64,000 nucleotides of DNA from Stenogyne calaminthoides (lineage: Eukaryota; Streptophyta; Magnoliopsida; Lamiales; Lamiaceae): positions 1,426,001 through 1,490,000 of the forward strand of contig JBBCBC010000008.1 of NCBI GenBank assembly GCA_037126765.1. Direction: 5' to 3'. The translations under genes and the position numbers were made by a program. Every line of letters starts with the position of its first letter. The stretch's first letter is position 1. Below the pieces are notes generated by a model. That model was not told the DNA's origin and searched no databases. It was given only the letters and a program-made list of their open reading frames with translations. Below are positions 55,081-64,000 of this stretch, in pieces.

Positions 55081-55919
55081 TTACCTTTCTTTCCATTCCT
55101 TTTGGGTTTGGAGCAGTGACCTCAATGTCCTTTTTTCACCACGGTTGAAGCACTTCCCCTTAGTTGGCTTGCTCACTCCTCCACCCTTCTTCACCTTTTC
55201 TTTGCCATTGGCAACACTTGAGTTCACTTGCTTGTGGCTTTTGTCTTTTTTCTTGTTCTTACCACCCCTTGGCCTAGAAGAAGAAGAATGTCCATTTGCC
55301 ACCAAGGCTTGGCTCTTTTTGCCCCAATATCGCCTCATCCGAGACTAAAGCTTGCAAATGCATCGCATCGAGAACTTCGATTATTCATTTGGTAGTTCGG
55401 CTGAATCGCTCAAAACTTTTCGGGCAGAGAGAGGAGCACTAAATCGATTTGGGTCTCGATATCGTATTCAGGGCCAAGTACCTCAAGTTTGTTAAGGTGA
55501 GCCATCATCTGGAGAACGTGCTCCCTTACGGGCGTTCCCTCCACCATTTTCATAGAGAGCAAGTCCCTCATGGTGATCTGACGAGCAACACGGTTCTGAT
55601 GTTGAAACATCGCTTTAAGACTAGTCATGATGTCTGCAGCGGTCTCAACAATCTGGTGTTGGTGTTGCAACACATCTGACATAGAAGCCAAGATGGTACA
55701 CTTTGCCATTTCGTTGGAACGCTCCCAGTCAACATACTCTTTCTTAACCGTTTTAGGTGACTCATCTTTTGTCTTTTCTGGTTTAGGTGTATTGAGAACC
55801 CAGTTATGGCTTTGTGCAGTGAGGACAATAGTAAGTTTTCGATTCCAATCAACGAAGTTTTCACCAGTAAGCAAATTGTCTTTAAGTATATTGAATAGTG
55901 GATTAAAAGGTTGCGACAT
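55081..55919 (-). pseudogene. Copia 2 gag (UBN2 type)
   Basis: It starts MSQPFNPLFNILKDNLLTGE at 55919 and stays open to 55410, with the same blocks as copia 1 and an intact start, so the copia 1 frame was inferred from it. A frameshift near 55400 separates the Lys-rich linker. The zinc knuckle is damaged (CFNRGEKR, a Cys replaced by Arg). Confidence 0.87.
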
Positions 55920-57919
55920 GATGAACTGAAATAAACAATAATATGCATAAACACAAATATATCACAAGGTTCGATCACATGCATCATATTAAAATCTCAA
56001 AAAATATGAACATGCATCAGCCAACATCTCAAAACAGTTTAAATAAGCCACGTGGGGTGGGTCATTATTTAAACACATTCAAGCAGGTTACAAACAAGAA
56101 CAGTTACAAACTTTTAATATCCAGATTAATAGTTGGCTCCCACTTGACCAATATAAAATTGACAGGGACTTCGGGGAAGTATATGCATATCAATTTTATA
56201 CCTAAGTAATAACCATGATTAAATACAGAATTATTATTTCGCTTTGAACGAGCCTCGTGGGGAGGGTCATCGTTCTCCACTAGTAATAATCCACAATCAT
56301 CCATTTGGAATTCATTCATGTGAAAGCTAACTTTTGACAGTCCCGTGGGGGGAATTTCTCCAAAAGAATTCACAAATAAATAAATCATGGAGGTCAAAAT
56401 TAATTCAATTTTATTATCCGGAATAAAATTGTCAATTAATTATTTAAACATACTTAGTAATTTTTGAAGGTGAGATTTTTCATTGGGCAACTCTCATGCA
56501 AACACATTTAAACAAATTAAATAAAGCATAAGATAACACAATAATAAATCAAGCAAGGCGGAAAAATAAACATATTGGGCACAAATTATCCAATTGTCAT
56601 GGTTTGATTTTTCTTGGCTTGATTTTGAAGAAATGTCGATCTTGAATTTCTCCCACTCGATCGTCTCGATATCAACTGAAGAGCATTTACAAAGATCATC
56701 CATGATAAAATCTAGATCTTCCATTAGATACTCAAGATATTGGTGATTATAGCTCTTTGGTAAGGATTGGAAATGAAATCAATCTTGGTCTTGAAATCAC
56801 ATTTTTAGCAGGGATCTCATTTTTCTGAAATAGCACCATAACCCAAGGACGTCTTCGGCTGCCGATTTTTACTCGGTACAATTCGCCAATGTCTTATTCG
56901 CTTTGGATTGCCATTCAATTAATGCGAACAGCCGACGGATTCTTTAAGATATCTGCGGTACTCGTATTTTTGATGAAGGTGTCTTTTCGTTCAGATGTGC
57001 GATGCGGTGTTTCCTTCGTTCAATTCGTTTAAATAAACCTATTCATCGCCAAATCATCTCATCCCGTATTCGCGTCCTTGTTGGTCTTTTCGGGTTTGGT
57101 GTATCAAGTACCCGTTTGGAAGTGATGGTTGGTTTTAGGACTTGGTTTTAGTTTTGTATTCCAATCAAATAGTTTTTCTTTCGATAGATCTCAAATTGTC
57201 TTTTAAGTATCTATTGATAGTGGATTAGAAGGTTCGACGTGATGGCCAGAAATAAATAATAATATTAAACGAAAATATATCTCAAAGGTTTGATCCATCG
57301 TCGTATTAAAATCTCGAAAAAAAAATGTGACATACATCGATGACATCTCGGCAGGTTTAAATAAACTGGCGTGGGGTGGGTCATTATTTAAACACATTTA
57401 GGTTATTCAATCAAAACGATTTACAAACGCTAATATCGGATTAATAGTTGTACTTCGGCTTGACCAATATAAAATTAGCGGGGACTTCCGGAAGTATATG
57501 CGTATCAATTTTATCTTAAGTAACTCTCGGCCCATGATTCAATCTGAGATTATTATTTATTGAGCGAATCCTTTTATCCTTTAATAATTTGGATTTCATT
57601 TCTTGGAATTATCTTTTTTTATGTGAATCGATCCGGTTACAATTTATTTACAAAAAATAAATAAACTTAGATATAGACTAGTCTATTACATTGATCAAAT
57701 CAAACAAATCATAATCTACTCGTGGATTTTCTCACGAGGCAAAACGAATCCGAACGAATCGAATTAAAACCACAATTTATATGCATGCATAAATAAACAC
57801 ATTAAATTCCATGACAATTGGATACCTGCAAAACAGATCTAGCAATTCTACTATCCAATTTCAAATTTAATGTCAGTGAATTAAATTACAATTTAAAAAA
57901 TTCAGAGCCCGAAACCGTG
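55920..57919 (-). repeat. Copia 2 leader with a diverged duplicate of leader and gag start
   Basis: 55920-56600 matches the copia 1 leader (49230 back to 48550). About 57080-57600 is a second, more diverged copy of the stretch 55790-56290: both contain gggtggg and tcattatttaaacacatt, gaccaatataaaatt, ggggacttc and gaagtatatgc. Between them, 56630-57080 is unlike the copia 1 leader. The remainder (57600-57919) matches the copia 1 sequence just after its primer site. Confidence 0.75.
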
Positions 57920-57931
57920 GCTCTGATACCA
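57920..57931 (-). other. Primer-binding site of copia 2
   Basis: gctctgatacca, the inverse of tggtatcagagc, two bases from the LTR end at 57934. Confidence 0.85.
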
Positions 57932-57933
57932 GT

Positions 57934-58716
57934 TGTTGGGGAATGATTTGCGCAGATCTATTCGGGGTGAATATTTAAATACAAATTTAATTCTTATAAT
58001 TATTACTAGCATGAATTAATCCTATATTAATTCAAATAATAATTCAACAACATATCATGCATATAATTAATTCACGTAAATCCTACGCATGAGGAATTCT
58101 ACGAGTTTACGTGAACGTACCTCTTGGGATGGCAGTGATCTGGCTGATTAGACTAACCAAAAGAACTTCCCAAGTATTCCCTTAGTCCTTGTTCGACTAT
58201 CCGGTGGTAGGACACTTGTGAACAATTAACAAAAGGAAAAGAAATAAATTATGTTGCACCACCTTTGTGGATTTACTAATTTTTCTAGCACATGGAATTG
58301 TCATTGGGAATGAAAGAATCATCCCCTATTTATAAAGCACAAGTGGTCGAAAATTGTGGCCAAAATAATGTGGGAAAATCTTTTCTTGATCTCCAAGAAA
58401 TCTTGAATATATCTCCTATATTCTTTTTCCCAAAAATATAATATTCCACAAAATCCCACCTACTCTATTTTTATGGATAATTTCGAAAATAATGAGGCAA
58501 GATTCCAAGATTTGGATCTTCTTGAATTTATGAGATATTCTTGTATTTCAAGAAATACATATCTTCCATAATATCTTTTCAAGAAAATCAAGAAAATCTT
58601 TCTTGCCCTTTATCTTTCAATATTTCAAAAATTCTCTTATGAATAACCAAGTGGGAGATTTCTTGAATTTAATGAGATAATCTTGTATTCCAAGAATACA
58701 TATCTTCATTCCATAA
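57934..58716 (-). repeat. 5' LTR of copia 2, truncated
   Basis: Inverted match to 47719 back to about 46945 of the copia 1 LTR. It stops after cttcattccataa, where a gypsy LTR begins at 58717. A deletion relative to copia 1 is visible near 58600. Confidence 0.85.
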
Positions 58717-59724
58717 TGTTGCGAGTCATTTTTTTATCGAGAGTATTATGTGGCTAATTATGATAACAACTCACAAACAAAACATGCACGTGTACGATAA
58801 GCTGTAAAAAGGATGAATTTGTTGACCCAGTTCATCAAGAAATGACTACTCTGGGGGCATACCAAGCCAGGATGTGGTATTGCGAGCTTTACACATACAA
58901 TTTTTGATACACCTTATGAAGATGAATCATTACAGATGAAGATAATTTGGAGAGTTCGCCTCCGGGTGCTAGGGTTTCTAGTAGGAATGAATGATCACTC
59001 GAATTTTTCTTGTTCCTCACCTCTCAAGCATGGGTATGGCTTTCTGGGAGATTTTTTTCTGAACCTCTCTCTTCTTCTTTTTTCTTCCTTTTATAGCACT
59101 CCGACAAGCATGAATTTGGGTTGCAAGCATAATTTGGAGACTTCGGGTCATGCAAGAATCCTGGTGATATTGCCACGTTTCCAACTTCATCTTCCTGGTT
59201 GATCTTGGAGCTTACTTGTCGGTTAGGCACTCTTTTGGTCGTCCAAATTAATCTTTTGCTCGGTTGGATGCTTTGTTCGCCCCTTTAACCATATGGGTTT
59301 ATCTTTGGAATATTGTCCTCCTCGAGCACACTGAGCCCTCAGGATGTTCGGGTCTTCGGGATATCTGAGTGTCGAGCACTCTGACCCTTCGGGATGCCTG
59401 ATTCTTCAGAATGTTGTGCTGCGAGCATACTGACCCTCAGGATATCTGAGGTCTTGAACATCTTGACCCTCGGGATATCGAGGTCTTGAACATCTTGACC
59501 CTCGGGATATCGAGGTCTTGAACTATCTTGACCCTCGGGATATCTGAGGATTTTGGCCGCCTGAGTCCTCAGATTTGCTTAGGGTCTTCTTGACTTAGCT
59601 CATCTGATTCCTTCTTTCCTGTCCTGAGTGGCGAATACTTGTCCATTGGGCATGATTATTTAAATATTACACGTGTCTCTCTTACGTGTTAGATTAAGTC
59701 TGAGTTACTATATCAAACACAACA
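58717..59724 (-). repeat. 3' LTR of the second gypsy element
   Basis: 1008 bp, plus-strand ends tgttgcgag and aaacacaaca. It has fewer subrepeat units than the other LTRs (about 59430-59545). Confidence 0.9.
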
Positions 59725-60003
59725 ATACCCCCCAGTCGGGTCACTTTGTATTCAACATGGGGCCCGGCTGTTAAAATCTTATTGGGCCATAGTCGATGTC
59801 GTTTCGTATTCTGTGCCGGATTTTCGAAATTAAATCCAACATTTATATATACCTTGTTTCTCCGCCTTATACCCTTTTCTCCTTCTTCTTTTTACCTCTG
59901 TCTTTCAATCTTTTCTGTGTCTGAAAATTTCGGCAAGGGCTTCAACATTAATTGAAGAATTTTACTCGTAGTAACCGCTGCATTCTTTCTCTAATTGTGA
60001 TTA

Positions 60004-63000
60004 TGGCCTCTCGTTCAAACTCTTCTGTTCCCCTAGAATCAGACCACCATAATTCCTCTTCTTCCCCCTATGTCAGTAGAATCCCTCGTGGCGACGCAAA
60101 TTCGCCAGAGATGAATGTCTCGGGTTCAGGAATTCGTTGGCAAATTCGGCAACCGTTTGCCATTCTTTCCTCCGATTCTGACGAAGCCCTAAATGAATTG
60201 GATAGGGACTTGGTCCGTAATGATTCTTCGGATGATTCAAGTGATAATTTTTTGCCCCAAATTCAAATTGGGTCTAGGGCTGTTGATAACGTCGATGTAG
60301 ATAGGAATGACGATGTTGTGAGGGGGAAAATTTTGAAGGCTGTAAATATAAGAGAATCGAACATAGGGGTAGTTGGTGAACAAAATTCTGAGCTTGATGT
60401 ACTGTTGGTGTCCCTCATAGTCCAACGTATAACGAGTGTAATGCTCGTTATAGTTTCGATTGGCCCGAGCAACCTCATAGGATTAGGGTTGAGAACGAGT
60501 ACCCAGCGAGCAAGATAGCGAGCATAATTGATGCAGATAGGCTCACTCGGCTGCATTGGATTTATGAAACCCCAAAAGATGTCTTTTTACGGGCACCGGA
60601 GTTTCGATGGCGGGGCGACCAACCCCCGAGGGTTGTGTCCTTTGTAATTTAGACACAATGGAAGTTGGCCTTCGATTTCCCCTCCATCCGGCCATCACCC
60701 ATTTGCTCGTGGAATGGAACATCACCATTACGCAGCTCAAGCCGAACGGGTGGCATATGATCATGAGTTTCCTGACTTTGTTCGGCAAGATAAAGTCAAG
60801 ATACTATCCATCGTGGTGAGCTTGCTCGATTGGTGCACTTGACCCGTCGGGGGTGAACATGGGTGGTTGTTCATGCAAGCTAATGCCAAGTGCAAAATCA
60901 TTGAGGATGTGCCGAACAAAATCAGTGATTGGAAGGAAAAGTTTTGGTTCGTGGGGGGCGATTGGAAAAGCCCGGCCTCTGGAAGCGAACCAAAAGCTCG
61001 TTTAGACATCCCCACTGACTTTGGGGTGTACCGAAGTAACTGATTTTGTGTCTTTCGTTCTTCAATTTGAACTGATTTTAACTCGCTTTTTATTTTGAGG
61101 ATTCTACTGCGATGGACAAGGAGACAAACGACGGCTATTTTAGCGGCGTTTGGCAAATTGATCTGAGTCTCGCTTCGGAGCGATCTATGAGAACTCGAAT
61201 CTGGCCGAGAGAAAGAAAGGAGGTTTGTTCGTGCCTCATCATCATCTTGTTGTTGTTAATCCCTTGGTAAGGATTGCCTCTTGTATTTGTATAAGTTTTA
61301 TGCCATTCCGGGCCGCTATCCTTTTGTGTGTCTTGAATTATTTTGTTTATAGCTTTCCCGTGCCAGACCATTGTTGTGAGTACATCCGAACATCTTGAGA
61401 TGGCTCGGAGAAAAAAGGCCACGAGGAGCTTGTTTCGGATTCAGCCGAAAGGGAGGCTCAAATAATGCAGAGGGGAAGCGAAAGTAGGGCAAACCAATCC
61501 GCGATCCGCCCTGGGGAATCAAGCCGAAACGCAAAGCGAGCACTCATTCGCCGAAAGCAAGGGGTCGGCGAACCCATTTCGTCGCCAAGAGACCGAGGGT
61601 GGAGATCGGCGAGGACCGAGCTAACAAACTTTCGGACGTGGCGCAAAGTGAACAAACTTCGAGCGAGTGCTCGGCGAATAGGCTCGGGCAATCTTGATGT
61701 CGTTAGGGTGACTCGGACCCCCTCTTGTCGAGGGATCGGGCGGCCGCCTCCGTGGTTGGTCAATTTCACGGATCGTTGAAATGGAGGTTGGCACATCTTC
61801 TCCGCCTCCTGCCGGGCCCCGATCATGGACTCCATTGAATCCTGAACTCCGGTCCCCTGAGGATAAATCATTCTTGGGATGGGATCCGGCTCGTGTGAAT
61901 AGGAACATTTTGTTCGATCTGCTTTTGCTTTGGTTACCTCTGTTCGCTTTTTCTCATAATGTTTGCTCGGGTGTATGTATAGGTTGAGTAGGTTGTCGTC
62001 CTTGATGCCTTGTCGAAGAACTCTTACGCTCGCCGTAGAGTGTTATAAAGGTTTGGGCATTCACGAGCATGTTGAAACTTGCCGGACTCTGTTCGAGCAT
62101 GGACTACCCGATCCGGAAGAGTCCACCACGGGTCCCACTCCCGGAAAACTTGCGCCCGGTCCGGTGCTTGAGGTACAATCTATGGTCATTCTTGAGAAAG
62201 TTTTATGCTCGGTCCCTTAACCTTCATGCCAACTACTTGGCTTTGATCAGAACTTCAAGAAAAGGTGGGGCGAGTTGAACAGACTTCGGGATGAACCGAG
62301 GTTGGCTTCGGGGACAATCTTCTTCAAAGACAAGTCGATGCTCACCAAAGCTCGGAGGATGCCCGCGAAGGCTCGTGAAAAAATGCTCGCCGATTTCGGG
62401 AAGATGCACACCGCTCGGGAAGATGCTCGCCCGAACAAAGGAGGAATTGATTCATTCTCGGGAGGAGGTGGCCAAGATATCTGAAGAGCTCGGGAGGATA
62501 TGAATGTTGAGCTTCGTGAGACTCCGAGCCGGTGTCGAGGCCATGGAAAATGAGAGGGATGCGGTCGGCCAACAAATCATCATTCTTTGAGGAGACCAAC
62601 ACCCGTTTGGGTCTCGAAAAATTCAAAGTCGACGATGATGAGTATGTTGATTCCATGTCCAACTTCTCCTACATTTGTGCCTTCCCGATGCTATCGATCT
62701 GTTTTGCCATGCATCCGGCTTGACGAACAAATTGCCCCTCTCATATCCGGTTTTCATTGATGCACGATCGACAACCCAGCGGATCGCAACCTCCGATGTT
62801 AGATTTGAATGATCGTGTGATTTCTCAGATTCTTCCGAAGGATCAAAGTTGATGATCCGATTCGGATGAGGAAGATGGCTCGAGATATGAATACTGGTGT
62901 TCTTTGGTCAAAATCTTGATGCGAGTCCGGGGCCGTCAGTCGCGAGCCAAGCGAAAGGGACCTCACGAGACCGAAAGCGAGAATGTACCTTTCGGGCGAG

Positions 63001-63050
63001 CATTTGGTACTGACCATCTTGAAGGAGTTATTCTTTGAGAGAAATTTAAG
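60004..63050 (+). pseudogene. Antisense extra gene of the second gypsy element (PF04195-like)
   Basis: ATG 60004 (MASRSNSSVPLESDHHNSSS). The first 130 codons are better preserved than in the first copy (QPFAILSSDSDEALNELDRD, NFLPQIQIGSRAVDNVDVDR). After a frameshift near 60410 the order is DADRLTRLHWIYETPKDVF, GLRFPLHPAITHLLVEWNI and LKPNGWHMIMSF (the core of PF04195), then SDWKEKFWFVG. A helical charged C-terminal part follows (ARRMPAKAREKMLADFGKMH), ending SMSNFSYICAF and further to about 63050. Conservation of the same strand and order in both copies supports a real gene of the family. Confidence 0.75.
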
Positions 63051-64000
63051 CATAATTTATTCGACATCTCTCTCCCGTCTACCCCCAATTATGAATTTGC
63101 TCCTTGATGTTATTTTTGTTTTTGTCGAATATCGTTGTTTAATTTTTTTCTTCTTTCTTTTTTTGTTCGAACAATGTCTTTAATACTTGTAGTTTTTTTT
63201 TTGACTTCTTGTCTTTTGTTCGAACATATTTACAACCGAATGGATGGATTACATCTTGGCTATTTTCCTCTAACTTTGATTGTTTGATAATTGTTGAGGA
63301 TGAAATTGATACTTGTGTTGCTTGATGTTTCCTTTGTTCTTGCCGTGTTCGCTTTGTTGCTTTCGGTCTTTGCCCTTTTCTTCTAAATGAATTGAACATT
63401 GGGTTTGCCTATGCCCGCTCGACTTTTTTTTTTTTTTTTGGTTTTGATTGTCTTATTGGCGTTACAATCGGTTGATCGTCTTATTTTAGTGCGACCGGAT
63501 GGGTTACTTTATGAACCCCCTTTCTTGGTTTTGCGATCGTCTTATTTAGGTGCGATCAACGTCTTAGGGCCGTCTTATTTAGCTGCGACCCAAGACTCAT
63601 CACCCCCTTGTTACTACGGGTATCTATAAGTCTGAAGTCGTTTTTGCGATAGCGTACCCATTACTCGCATTTTTTTGTCGGGGAATCGAGTCTGAACTCG
63701 TTTCGTCGGTGAACATAGACTTGGGCTCGTTTGTCTTTGTTCGGGTCGTCCGGCTTAGGTGCAACCTCAAATAGGCTTGAACTAGAAAATCTTAGCGAAC
63801 AAAAGTACATATATTTTTTCCTTTTTCTTTTTGCAACACTTTGTATTCTATTACATCCTTCATATTTGAAGAAGACTAATCTATTACACAACTTATAGAT
63901 ATCAGACTAAGGTTTTGAATTTAAACCTTGTCTTGAGTGATTACCTAACCGCCTCACCTTGTCCGCGGAATTGATGTTGACAAGGATGTGGCACATCATC
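63051..64000. other. Non-coding part of the second gypsy element
   Basis: Matches 32480-33420 of the first copy, including the T run (63425-63440) and the tcttatttaggtgcgat phrases. No gene is supported. Confidence 0.6.

Larger units (their letters stand above)
54037..58716 (-). mobile_element. Ty1/copia retrotransposon 2, minus orientation, internally deleted
   Basis: A relative of copia 1 inserted in its 3' LTR. On the minus strand: partial 5' LTR (58716-57934, cut by the gypsy insertion at 58717), primer site, leader with a diverged duplication, gag, protease and pre-integrase, and the first part of integrase. It then jumps directly to the last 232 bp of the LTR (54268-54037). RT, RNase H, the rest of integrase and most of the 3' LTR are missing. 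Confidence 0.87.
58717..64000 (-). mobile_element. Second gypsy element (3' part), continuing beyond the window
   Basis: The 3' LTR (58717-59724), polypurine tract and antisense extra gene are followed by the same non-coding part as in the element at 28177-41650, up to the window edge (compare 63960-64000 with about 33380-33420). Same orientation as the first copy. gag-pol should lie to the right. Confidence 0.9.

Overview
This is plant nuclear DNA, very probably from a eudicot. Genes with GT-AG introns are scattered through AT-rich sequence packed with nested LTR retrotransposons and small inverted-repeat elements. Five host genes look intact: (1) an ankyrin/PGG membrane protein (2558-4201, minus); (2) a single-exon trihelix transcription factor (5985-6968, plus); (3) tubulin-folding cofactor A in three exons (8431-10116, minus); (4) a nucleotide-diphospho-sugar transferase in three exons (24168-26627, minus); (5) a ROP small GTPase in seven exons (43351-45489, minus). 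I traced all the splice sites by hand; reading frames join without a break and product lengths fit the families.

Layout. 1-900: truncated LTR of a Ty3/gypsy element fused to a broken ankyrin exon. 900-10.1 kb: ankyrin gene and relic, trihelix gene, cofactor A. 10.1-26.7 kb: two tandem glycosyltransferase copies. The distal copy (11178-22377) is a pseudogene whose second intron holds a Stowaway-like MITE, itself split by an 8.9-kb non-coding LTR element (12038-20919) filled with three tandem arrays of about 115, 57 and 43 bp. 28.2-41.65 kb: a complete gypsy element in minus orientation with 5-bp target duplication GGTAC. It has gag, protease, RT, a double RNase H, integrase, and an extra gene on the opposite strand, which marks it as Tat-lineage-like. 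42.35-42.86 kb: non-autonomous hAT-like element with an 8-bp duplication. 43.3-45.5 kb: ROP gene. 45.9-58.7 kb: two related Ty1/copia elements in opposite orientations, the second inserted in the 3' LTR of the first. 58.7-64 kb: a second gypsy copy inserted in the LTR of the second copia element and running off the window.

The point I find most interesting is the relation between the non-coding 8.9-kb element and the gypsy family. They share LTR ends, primer-binding region and polypurine tract, so the non-coding element may be mobilised in trans. Its two longest-readable arrays look like protein repeats on the antisense strand, the same relative strand as the gypsy family's extra antisense gene. 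No tRNA, rRNA, CRISPR or bacterial-type feature was seen. Frameshifts are frequent in the transposons but absent from the five genes, so they are probably real decay, although collapse or consensus error in the arrays cannot be excluded from sequence alone.
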